Assembly (NCBI GenBank): GCA_030615425.1
Contig: JAUWZG010000049.1
Location: 1-7,518 of the forward strand
Direction of reading: 5' to 3'
DNA length: 7,518 nt
From: Dehalococcoidia bacterium
Lineage (GTDB): Bacteria; Chloroflexota; Dehalococcoidia; Dehalococcoidales; BS750m-G39
Positions 1-5,194 of the stretch are shown piece by piece; positions within the stretch are counted from its first letter, which is position 1; the number at the start of each line of letters is the position of its first letter. Made by a program: the position numbers and the translations under genes. The notes beneath the pieces are model-generated. The model was not told the origin of the DNA and made no database searches. It worked only from the letters and a program-made list of their open reading frames with translations.

Positions 1-1
1 C

Positions 2-1222
2 GCCAAGGAGAAGGGATGGCCATTTCTAGGTATGAATGACTCTGGCGGTGCCCGACTCCAGGAGGGAATGGACACCCTGGAAGCCTACGGTTGGATATTC
101 CGGGCTCAAATCCTGGCTTCAGGTATAATCCCTCAAATAGCCTTACTGCTGGGTCCTTGCCTTGGTGGACAAGCCTATCACCCCATAATGCAGGATTTCC
201 TCATCCAAACCAGACACACCGGCTTTATGGGAATTGCCGGACCTGCTTTTGTTAAGACCCAGCTGGGAGAGGAAATCTCCCTTGAAGAACTCTCGGGGTG
301 GAAAGCTCATGCCGTTAAATCCGGCCAGACCCATATCGTAGCCGAGGACGATAAAGATGCTATAGACAAGGCTAAGGAGCTTCTATCTTTCTTCCCATCT
401 AACAATAGGGAGACGCCACCCCGCCTTGAGACTAAGGACGACCCCTACCGCACCTGCCCCGAACTAGATACCATAATCCCCGACCGCCCCACCCAACCCT
501 ATGACATGTACAAGGTAATCAAAGCCATAGTAGATGATGGCTATTTCCTTGAGATATTTAAAGACCACGCCAAGAGTGTAATCACCGGCTTTGCCCGGTT
601 CAACGGACGCCCAGTGGGTATCTGGACTAATCAACCGATGTGGGCGGCAGGAATTATTGATGTCGATGCCTCAGACAAAGGAGCCAGGTTCGCCAGATTC
701 TGTGACCTGTTCAACATACCTATAGTCACTCTCCAGGACTGCCCCGGCTATATGATAGGCTCCGAGCAAGACTGGAAAGGCATCCTGCGCCATGGTGCCA
801 AACTGCTTTTCGCCTGGGCTGACGCCACCGTACCTCTGATTTCAATTATCATGCGTAAGTCCTACGCCGGTGCCCATTACGGCATGCTGGATAAGGGCAT
901 TGGCGCTGACCTGGTCTTTGCCTGGCCCACAGCCAGGGTCACCATCGTTGGTGCCGAAACTGCCGCCAGCGTTATCTTTGCCAGGGAGATAAGGGAATCA
1001 GAAAAACCGGAAGAAACACGGGCCAAAAGAATTAAGGAATACGACGACATCTACGAGAACCCGTATAAGGGCGCTGAACGAGGCTATATTGACGATATCA
1101 TAATGCCCAGCGATACCAGAAAGGTCATTAATAGGTCGCTGGATATCCTGGAAGATAAGGATAAGGATAACAAGGCATTTTTAGCCCGACCGTGGAGAAA
1201 GTACTCCAATATCAATCTATAA
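2..1222 (+). CDS. Acyl-CoA carboxyltransferase subunit (MmdA/PccB-like), 5'-truncated
   Basis: The reading frame is open from the first bases of the window, so the gene starts outside it; 406 residues are visible against roughly 510-520 for the family, so about 110 are missing. The family transfers a carboxyl group between carboxybiotin and an acyl-CoA such as propionyl-CoA/methylmalonyl-CoA, either in biotin carboxylases or in sodium-pumping decarboxylases. Visible hallmarks are DSGGARLQEG (38-67), the first oxyanion-hole region GPCLGGQAYHP (152-184), NQPMWAAGIIDVDASDKGARFARF with FNIPIVTLQDCPGY in the second half, and RHGAKLLFAWADATVP followed by RKSYAGAHYGM (854-886). This second oxyanion-hole motif usually reads YGGAYDVM, so the residue normally Asp is Tyr here and the substrate cannot be assumed. 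EELSGW also replaces the usual EELGGA. hisA follows after 8 nt, suggesting co-transcription. The family is clear; the exact substrate is not. Confidence 0.92.
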   Translation, partial: AKEKGWPFLGMNDSGGARLQEGMDTLEAYGWIFRAQILASGIIPQIALLLGPCLGGQAYHPIMQDFLIQTRHTGFMGIAGPAFVKTQLGEEISLEELSGWKAHAVKSGQTHIVAEDDKDAIDKAKELLSFFPSNNRETPPRLETKDDPYRTCPELDTIIPDRPTQPYDMYKVIKAIVDDGYFLEIFKDHAKSVITGFARFNGRPVGIWTNQPMWAAGIIDVDASDKGARFARFCDLFNIPIVTLQDCPGYMIGSEQDWKGILRHGAKLLFAWADATVPLISIIMRKSYAGAHYGMLDKGIGADLVFAWPTARVTIVGAETAASVIFAREIRESEKPEETRAKRIKEYDDIYENPYKGAERGYIDDIIMPSDTRKVINRSLDILEDKDKDNKAFLARPWRKYSNINL

Positions 1223-1228
1223 GGTAGG
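1220..1228 (+). promoter_or_regulatory. Ribosome binding site of hisA (overlaps upstream stop codon)
   Basis: TAAGGTAGG matches the anti-Shine-Dalgarno complement well at its 5' part (TAAGG). The TAAGG ends 6 nt before ATT at 1231 and 9 nt before ACG at 1234. The TAA is also the stop codon of the upstream carboxyltransferase gene, so the two genes are probably translationally coupled. The site supports initiation near 1231 rather than at the first conventional start, the TTG at 1357. Confidence 0.55.
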
Positions 1229-1230
1229 CT

Positions 1231-1947
1231 ATTACGGAAATCATCCCGGCCATAGACATCAGAGGTGGCAAGTGCGTTCGCCTTTATCAGGGCAACTACG
1301 ATGAGGAAACGATATTCTCTGACGACCCGGTAGAGGCAGCCTTAGAGTGGCAATCGTTGGGGGCACCAAGACTGCATATCGTTGACCTTGATGGTGCCGC
1401 CAGAGGAGAAGTCTATAACTTAGATATTATTGCCGAGATCGCCGAAGCAGTATTAATCCCGACACAACTGGGGGGTGGCATCCGCCAGCTGGAAACCGTA
1501 GAGCAAATGCTCAAAGCTGGCATCGAGCGGATAATCTTAAGCACCGCCGCCGTAGAAGAGCCAAGACTGATTGAAGAGGCATGTCGTAAGTTCAGGGAGT
1601 CTATTATTGTTGGCGTTGATGCCCGAGAAGGATATATCGCTACCCATGGCTGGCTTAAGGAAACGGAGCTAAGGGCAATAGAATTTGCCCAATCTATGGT
1701 GAAACTGGGGGTAAAGCGCTTTATCTATACCGATATCAACCGCGACGGCACCCTCACCGAGCCCAACTTTGCTGCCATCGCTGAGCTGATAAACGCCATC
1801 AGGCACCCGGTCATCGCCGCCGGTGGCATCTCGTCGCTAAACCACCTCAGGATGCTCAAAGCGCTCGGCGCCGAGGGCGCCATCGTCGGCAAGGCACTTT
1901 ATACCGGAGATATAAACCTAAAAGAGGCGCTTGACATCATCGGCTAA
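1231..1947 (+). CDS. hisA: HisA: ProFAR isomerase, with a non-canonical start codon
   Basis: HisA isomerises ProFAR to PRFAR, the fourth step of histidine synthesis, as a single (beta/alpha)8 barrel. From ATT 1231 the product is 238 residues, the normal length. Counting from there, EIIPAID places the first catalytic Asp at residue 9, the second catalytic Asp lies in VGVDAR (130), phosphate-binding loops are GGGIR (81-85) and AAGGISS (about 196-202), and YTDINRDGTL lies at about 167-176. No ATG, GTG or TTG exists in frame between the TAG at 1225 and TTG 1357; starting at 1357 would delete 42 residues including the catalytic Asp. The start must therefore be ATT 1231, or ACG 1234, which sits exactly where related proteins have Met-Glu-Ile-Ile. 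ATT is preferred for ribosome-site spacing and because rplU in this window shows the same codon. A base error in the assembly is the alternative. The next his gene, hisI, is 448 nt downstream. Confidence 0.93.
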   Translation: MTEIIPAIDIRGGKCVRLYQGNYDEETIFSDDPVEAALEWQSLGAPRLHIVDLDGAARGEVYNLDIIAEIAEAVLIPTQLGGGIRQLETVEQMLKAGIERIILSTAAVEEPRLIEEACRKFRESIIVGVDAREGYIATHGWLKETELRAIEFAQSMVKLGVKRFIYTDINRDGTLTEPNFAAIAELINAIRHPVIAAGGISSLNHLRMLKALGAEGAIVGKALYTGDINLKEALDIIG

Positions 1948-1979
1948 ATTAAAATGTTACCCGTTCAAAGGGGTAGTCT

Positions 1980-2066
1980 GAAGGGGCCGCGCTAGGTAAT
2001 GGTAAATAGCTGACATAATTTCTGCACTTACCTAATAGGAAGAGAGGGGGACACAGGGGGTGAGGT
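1980..2066 (+). repeat. Half-copy of the dispersed G-rich repeat, partly decayed
   Basis: Bases 2043-2066 are a perfect 24-nt inverted match to 5199-5222. Just upstream of its end, ACAC-A-GGGGGTGAGGT also resembles the right end of the 5195-5383 element. Further upstream, AAGGGGCCGCGCTAGG at 1981-1996 resembles the hairpin AGGGGC-GCTA-GCCCCT at 5308-5323, although here it no longer folds cleanly. I infer a single half-element, oriented with the GGGGGTGAGGT end to the right, inserted between hisA and the small gene at 2130. The 1948-1979 stretch before it shows only TTCAAAGGGG, another fragment seen in the element. The 24-nt match is certain; the left limit is a guess. Confidence 0.6.
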
Positions 2067-2110
2067 TGATAAAGAACTTGAAGTTCAACAAAAAGGGGCT
2101 TACCAAATAA
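2066..2110 (+). pseudogene. Remnant of a hisI 5' end
   Basis: The reading TTG ATA AAG AAC TTG AAG TTC AAC AAA AAG GGG CTT ACC AAA TAA gives (M)IKNLKFNKKGLTK, against MKNLKFNKDGLIP at the start of the real hisI (2396). At DNA level 2061-2104 and the stretch from 2388 agree at about four fifths of positions, and two of the codon differences (AAT/AAC, CTA/TTG) are silent. The piece ends in a stop after 14 codons, its initiator ATG has become ATA, and nothing of HisI follows. I read it as the leftover of a duplicated hisI start; a short leader peptide is less likely, since it has no His codons. Confidence 0.5.
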
Positions 2111-2129
2111 AAAATGAGAGGGGTCAGAC

Positions 2130-2381
2130 ATGAAGTGGGTAGCGGAGATTAAGGGTAAAAAGTTCGCCGTTGAAGCGAGATATGGTAAGATTTTTGTCTC
2201 TGGTGCCGGCCAGTTATTGGTTGACGGGAAGCAGGTGAAGGCATGGGGGGCGTCCCTTTGGGGTCTGCCCAAAGAAGTGCCATTTGAGATAGAGGGTAAG
2301 CCAGCACTTCTGCGCCGCCGGGGTATTACGGACCAGAACTTCGACCTGTTAGTGGATGGAAAGCTGGTTAAGAAGGCTTAA
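2130..2381 (+). CDS. Small unrecognised protein with two internal repeats, possibly FAIM-like
   Basis: This encodes 83 residues. The start is supported by GAGAGGGG at 2116-2123, 6 nt before the ATG. I do not recognise a named bacterial family. The protein appears to be an internal duplication: AEIKGKKF...QLLVDGKQVK (about 5-37) aligns with FEIEGKPALL...FDLLVDGKLVK (about 52-81), both ending in LLVDGK (29-34 and 73-78). Alternating hydrophobic residues suggest beta strands, and there is no signal peptide, membrane segment or Cys. The pattern of a strand, then VDGK, then a short helix-like Trp-rich link recalls the N-terminal domain of FAIM (Fas apoptosis inhibitory molecule), a small beta-sandwich; this is a low-confidence inference. 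It sits 20 nt downstream of the hisI remnant and 14 nt upstream of hisI, so it is probably co-transcribed with the his genes, but its role there is unknown. Confidence 0.72.
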   Translation: MKWVAEIKGKKFAVEARYGKIFVSGAGQLLVDGKQVKAWGASLWGLPKEVPFEIEGKPALLRRRGITDQNFDLLVDGKLVKKA

Positions 2382-2395
2382 GGGGGATGGGTTTG

Positions 2396-2725
2396 ATGAA
2401 GAATCTAAAGTTCAACAAAGATGGGCTTATCCCGGCCATAGCCCAGGATGCCGATACCGGCGAGGTGCTGATGTTCGCCTACATGGATGAGGAGGCGCTG
2501 CGCCGGACTCTATCCAGCGGTGAGGCCTGGTTTTACAGTCGCAGCCGGCAGGAGCTGTGGCACAAAGGGGAGACCTCGGGCAACCGCATCAAGGTCCGTT
2601 CCATATGGAAGGACTGCGATAGCGATACCATCCTGATTAAAGGGAAAGCCACCGGTCCGGTATGCCACACTGGCAATAAGACCTGCTTCTTTCAAGAGCT
2701 AACCGAAGCTGATGTGGAAGGCTGA
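2396..2725 (+). CDS. hisI: HisI: phosphoribosyl-AMP cyclohydrolase
   Basis: HisI opens the adenine ring of phosphoribosyl-AMP to give ProFAR, the substrate of HisA encoded upstream. The 109-residue product is the stand-alone cyclohydrolase without a fused HisE pyrophosphatase domain. Motifs seen: LIPAIAQDADTGEVLMFAYMDEEAL (about 11-35), FYSRSRQELWHKGETSGN (46-63), and DCDSD (73-77) with GPVCHTGNKTCFF. Family knowledge assigns the three Asp (73, 75, 77) to Mg binding and the three Cys (74, 90, 97) to Zn; all are present. ATG 2396 is chosen over ATG 2387 because AGGGGG at 2381-2386 touches the latter but lies about 9 nt from the former, and because related proteins start near MKNLKFN. The 3' end overlaps the convergent DUF1385 gene by 34 nt. 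Confidence 0.95.
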   Translation: MKNLKFNKDGLIPAIAQDADTGEVLMFAYMDEEALRRTLSSGEAWFYSRSRQELWHKGETSGNRIKVRSIWKDCDSDTILIKGKATGPVCHTGNKTCFFQELTEADVEG

Positions 2726-3603
2726 GCTATTTCCTCAGCCTGGTCAAGCTCCACCGCCTTCCTTAATGCCGATAGGGCAACCTCAAGCTGAGTATCATCG
2801 GGGTCCCTGGTGGTCAACCTCTGCAGCCACCGTCCCGGGGCTAGAACAGCCCTGACCAAAGCGTTATTGGTATGTCGGCCGCTAAAATAGATAACCTCAT
2901 AGCCGAAGGCGGCAATAACCGGCAGCAGCAGAATCCGCGATAGCACCATCAGCCAAAGCGAGGGTAAGCCGACAAGGGCAAAAACTATAATGGCAATAAT
3001 TATTACGGTAAACATAAAGCTAGTGCCACAGCGAACGTGAGCCGTACTATATTTCCTGACGGCTTCTACCTCCAGCGGAACCCCAGCTTCATAGGCATTC
3101 ACCGCCTTGTGCTCGGCACCGTGATAGGCGAAATACCGTTTAATATCAGGCATCAGCCCTATCACTGCCAGGTAGAGAATAATAATAGCCGCCCGGATAA
3201 CGCCCTCTATCAGGCTAAATACCACTGACGAAGTGATATAAGGATCAAGCAACTTGGTAAGGAAAAGGGGTGCCATAAAGAACAGGACAACAGATACCGC
3301 CAGGGAAGCGGCCACCAGCAGCCAAACCAGCCATCCCGAAATCTCCGCCTCTTCCTCCTCCAGGGAGACATTGGCTGAGTAGAGCAGGGTCTTAATCCCC
3401 AGAACCATGACCTCAATCAGGACAATGACGCCCCGTATTAGTGGGGTTCTCCTCATCCAACCAGAATAGATACCCCCCAGCGGCCTGGTATCCATAGCCA
3501 GCCCACCGCCAGGACGACGCACTGCGGTTACCATAGCCTTCCGCCCCCGCATCATCACCCCCTCAATAACCGCCTGACCCCCGTAATAGAATCTCTTAGC
3601 CAT
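2692..3603 (-). CDS. DUF1385 (YqhQ-like) integral membrane protein
   Basis: This encodes 303 residues. The N-terminus carries the family signature YGGQAVIEGVMMRG (7-20), and the middle carries YHGAEHKAVNAYEAG (160-174) followed by HVRCGTSFMF (189-198); the His/Glu-rich HGAEHK is conserved in the family but its role is not established. Hydrophobic stretches at roughly 56-75, 88-117, 126-151 and 195-238 predict several membrane spans, so it is probably an inner-membrane protein. The C-terminus ends in a charged helix (TQLEVALSALRKAVELD) and a Ser/Thr-rich tail that is encoded across the hisI overlap. It is the gene after rpmE; in related genomes this family often lies between rpmE and prfA, but here hisI occupies that place. 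No Shine-Dalgarno sequence precedes the ATG: the T-tract of the rpmE terminator ends 3 nt upstream of it. The function of the family is unknown. Confidence 0.9.
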   Translation of the reverse strand: MAKRFYYGGQAVIEGVMMRGRKAMVTAVRRPGGGLAMDTRPLGGIYSGWMRRTPLIRGVIVLIEVMVLGIKTLLYSANVSLEEEEAEISGWLVWLLVAASLAVSVVLFFMAPLFLTKLLDPYITSSVVFSLIEGVIRAAIIILYLAVIGLMPDIKRYFAYHGAEHKAVNAYEAGVPLEVEAVRKYSTAHVRCGTSFMFTVIIIAIIVFALVGLPSLWLMVLSRILLLPVIAAFGYEVIYFSGRHTNNALVRAVLAPGRWLQRLTTRDPDDTQLEVALSALRKAVELDQAEEIAQPSTSASVSS

Positions 3604-3604
3604 A

Positions 3605-3635
3605 ATAAAAAGGAGCGGTTTACCAGCCCGCTCCT
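3605..3635 (-). terminator. Intrinsic terminator of the rplU-rpmA-rpmE operon
   Basis: On the minus strand AGGAGCGG (3635-3628) pairs perfectly with CCGCTCCT (3618-3611) across a 9-nt loop, followed by a T-run continuing to 3607 and then ATT. It lies 21 nt past the rpmE stop and ends 3 nt before the DUF1385 start codon, so it could also act as an attenuator controlling read-through into that gene. Confidence 0.85.
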
Positions 3636-3655
3636 GCCCTCATGAAGATGTTTAT

Positions 3656-3862
3656 TTAATCCTCCAGCTTGTAGCGCCGCTTAAACCGCTCCACCCGCCC
3701 CAGGGTATCCACCATCCTGCGCTCCTTGGTGAAAAATGGATGGCACTTACTGCACAGCTCGACCTTTAATGTCTTCTTGGTGGAGCCGACGGTAAAGGTA
3801 TTGCCACAGGCACAGGTTACCGTGGCATCGGTAAGAAACTGGGGATGAATCTTGTCCTTCAT
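3656..3862 (-). CDS. rpmE: Ribosomal protein bL31 (zinc-binding form)
   Basis: This 68-residue protein of the 50S subunit starts MKDKIHPQF and carries the four Cys of the zinc-containing L31 type: C17 and C19 (CAC) and C37 and C40 (CSKC). The tail [13 protein letters not shown] is basic, typical of the family. It is the last gene of the operon, 5 nt after rpmA. There is no Shine-Dalgarno sequence before ATG 3862, and a 7-bp hairpin (with one T.G pair) formed by the last rpmA codons lies 8 nt upstream, so translation probably depends on coupling to rpmA. An out-of-frame ATG (ATGATATGA) overlaps the start. Confidence 0.97.
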   Translation of the reverse strand: MKDKIHPQFLTDATVTCACGNTFTVGSTKKTLKVELCSKCHPFFTKERRMVDTLGRVERFKRRYKLED

Positions 3863-3867
3863 ATCAT

Positions 3868-4122
3868 TTAGCTAGCGTAAACGCTAACCTTCCTCCGATT
3901 GTTGCTGGTCGGCTCAAAGGCGACCACGCCGTCAATCAAGGCAAAGAGGGTATAATCCTTACCCACACCCACATTATCGCCGGGGTGAATGCGTGTGCCC
4001 CGCTGCCGAACCAGAATAGTCCCGGCATGCACCTTTTGACCAGCGTATCTCTTCACTCCCAGCCGCTTGGACTGGCTATCGCGACCACCACGAGTGGTGC
4101 CGCCTGCCTTTTTATGCGCCAT
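3868..4122 (-). CDS. rpmA: Ribosomal protein bL27
   Basis: This 84-residue 50S protein reaches toward the peptidyl transferase centre with its N-terminus. It starts directly with [22 protein letters not shown], so it is the unextended form and lacks the cleavable N-terminal extension found in many Firmicutes L27 proteins. [28 protein letters not shown] is the family core. Its Shine-Dalgarno sequence GAGGTGA is built into the last codons of rplU (Glu-Val-Thr-stop), 7 nt before the ATG, and the two genes are 2 nt apart. This indicates tight operon coupling. Confidence 0.98.
   Translation of the reverse strand: MAHKKAGGTTRGGRDSQSKRLGVKRYAGQKVHAGTILVRQRGTRIHPGDNVGVGKDYTLFALIDGVVAFEPTSNNRRKVSVYAS
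3871..3888 (-). other. Hairpin in the rpmA end, just before rpmE
   Basis: On the minus strand GTTAGCG (3888-3882) pairs with CGCTAGC (3877-3871) around TTTA, with one T.G wobble. It occupies the last sense codons of rpmA and ends 8 nt before the rpmE start, which lacks a Shine-Dalgarno sequence. It could modulate rpmE translation, but this is inference from position only. Confidence 0.35.
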
Positions 4123-4124
4123 CT

Positions 4125-4496
4125 TTAAGTCACCTCTTTCTTGCGCCGCCGAGCCTTTTTAGCCGGCTTGGCTTGCGCCGCCCCTGGCTCAACTATCTTA
4201 TCTATAACCAGCCTGGTATAGCGCTGACGATGTCCCGTCTTCTTGCGGTAACGCACCTTGGGCTTATACTTAAGAACAATAATCTTCTCGCCCTTGCCTT
4301 CCCCCTGCGAGGTGGCAACCACCTTCGCCCCATCAACAGTAGGCGCACCTACCGTTACCCGCTCACCATCGGCAATAAGCAATACCCTCTCCAGGTCAAC
4401 GGTATCGCCCTCAGCCACGTCCAGGCGTTCCACATCTATAGTCTGACCGGGGCTCACCCTGTACTGCTTGCCACCGGTTTCAATAATAGCGTAAAT
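4125..4496 (-). CDS. rplU: Ribosomal protein bL21, starting at ATT
   Basis: L21 is a 50S protein binding 23S rRNA. The family starts with M-Y-A-I-I-x-T-G-G-K-Q-Y; here the codons read ATT-TAC-GCT-ATT-ATT-GAA, so ATT stands where Met is expected. GGAGG at 4508-4504 ends 7 nt before this ATT, an ideal distance. The only upstream conventional start in frame is a TTG at 4517, which precedes the ribosome site and lies at about the predicted transcription start, so it is rejected. From ATT the product is 123 residues; the core includes [48 protein letters not shown], and a Lys/Arg/Ala-rich C-terminal extension (about 20 residues) beyond the usual ~103. It is the first gene of the rplU-rpmA-rpmE operon. 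Confidence 0.96.
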   Translation of the reverse strand: MYAIIETGGKQYRVSPGQTIDVERLDVAEGDTVDLERVLLIADGERVTVGAPTVDGAKVVATSQGEGKGEKIIVLKYKPKVRYRKKTGHRQRYTRLVIDKIVEPGAAQAKPAKKARRRKKEVT

Positions 4497-4503
4497 CTTT
4501 AAA

Positions 4504-4508
4504 CCTCC
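4504..4508 (-). promoter_or_regulatory. Shine-Dalgarno sequence that fixes the ATT start of rplU
   Basis: GGAGG on the minus strand, followed by the 7-nt spacer TTTAAAG and then ATT at 4496-4494. No ATG, GTG or TTG lies within a usable distance downstream. Confidence 0.8.
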
Positions 4509-4524
4509 GTTAAACAAACAGGAT

Positions 4525-4554
4525 ATTGTAACAATTGCTATGGCTAGGTGTCAA
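4525..4554 (-). promoter_or_regulatory. Promoter of the rplU-rpmA-rpmE operon
   Basis: On the minus strand a perfect -35 TTGACA (4554-4549) and a -10 TACAAT (4530-4525, five of six consensus bases) are separated by 18 nt. The predicted start is near 4518, giving a leader of about 22 nt that contains the GGAGG of rplU. The -35 box overlaps the last codons and stop of coaE, so the operon sits directly behind coaE yet has its own strong sigma-70-type promoter. Confidence 0.8.
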
Positions 4555-5149
4555 GCGCCAGCCTCTGCCACAGCTCCTTCACCTTCGCCTTCAGCTCATC
4601 AAGGCCACAATCGGTATCTATTACCACATCGGCTTGTTTTATCTTCTCCTCCGAAGGTAGCTGGGAACGGATGCGAGCCAGAGATTCCGGCTCAGAAAGC
4701 CCCAGCTTCTCTTTAAGCCTCCTCAAGACGGTGGACTCAGAGGCTACCGTGACCCAGACCTCATCTACTTCATCTACCAATGAAGGCCTGCCGGCTTCCA
4801 GCAAGACAGGGGCTTCAAGCACCACCTCCACCCCCCGCCGCCGATATTCCTCAATCTCAGCCTTTACCAGGGCATATATCCGGGGATGCACTATCTGGTT
4901 CAGCCTGGCTAGAGCCTCGTAATTGCCAAAGACTATTTCGCCCAGCTTCCTGCGGTCAATATTGCCGTCGGGGGCTAGAATCTCCTTGCCAAAGGCAGCC
5001 ACCACCTCCCCCCAGAGCTCAGTATCAGGCTTGAGTGCCTCATGCCCTACCTTATCAGCATCTATAACGACCGCCCCCAGCTCCTTAAGAAACCCGGAAA
5101 CCGTGCTCTTGCCGCTACCTATGCCGCCGGTAAGACCAATGACCTTCAT
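4544..5149 (-). CDS. coaE: Dephospho-CoA kinase
   Basis: CoaE phosphorylates the ribose 3'-hydroxyl of dephospho-CoA with ATP, the last step of coenzyme A synthesis, in the cytosol. The product has 201 residues, the usual size. It carries the P-loop GGIGSGKST (8-16), the catalytic-site IDADKVGH (29-36) with Asp30 and Asp32, the CoA-domain segment KLGEIVF...LNQIVHPRI, VVLEAPVLLEAG in the core, and the lid region RRLKEKLGLSEPESLARIRSQ. No Shine-Dalgarno sequence precedes the ATG; a good promoter is placed so that transcription would begin at or within a base or two of the ATG, suggesting a leaderless message. The gene ends 47 nt before rplU and may read through into that operon. Confidence 0.97.
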   Translation of the reverse strand: MKVIGLTGGIGSGKSTVSGFLKELGAVVIDADKVGHEALKPDTELWGEVVAAFGKEILAPDGNIDRRKLGEIVFGNYEALARLNQIVHPRIYALVKAEIEEYRRRGVEVVLEAPVLLEAGRPSLVDEVDEVWVTVASESTVLRRLKEKLGLSEPESLARIRSQLPSEEKIKQADVVIDTDCGLDELKAKVKELWQRLALDT

Positions 5150-5156
5150 GCCAACA

Positions 5157-5185
5157 AGTCTAGCTGGTGGTAGCTATGTAGTCAA
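5157..5185 (-). promoter_or_regulatory. coaE promoter, predicted to give a leaderless mRNA
   Basis: On the minus strand -35 TTGACT (5185-5180, five of six consensus bases) and -10 TAGACT (5162-5157, four of six) are 17 nt apart. Counting 7 nt from the end of the -10 puts the start at about 5150, adjacent to the coaE ATG at 5149. The repeat element begins 10 nt upstream of the -35. Confidence 0.6.
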
Positions 5186-5194
5186 GGGACTTTT

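Noticed and set aside
1948..2129. CRISPR array or riboswitch in the G-rich intergenic stretch
   Set aside because: No regularly spaced repeats and no recognisable riboswitch core; the signal is explained by the dispersed repeat and the hisI remnant.
2124..2136. AGACATGAAGT shared with 5389-5399, as a possible third part of the repeat
   Set aside because: Eleven matching bases are expected several times by chance in a window this long, and neighbouring bases do not agree.
1949..2272. Minus-strand open frame of 107 codons opposite the small gene and the repeat
   Set aside because: Its translation includes repeat sequence (PLCPPLFLLGK) and no recognisable motif; the plus-strand gene has a ribosome site and internal protein repeats.
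4173..4502. Plus-strand open frame of 109 codons opposite rplU
   Set aside because: Shadow of a highly conserved ribosomal protein gene, with no motif and no ribosome site.
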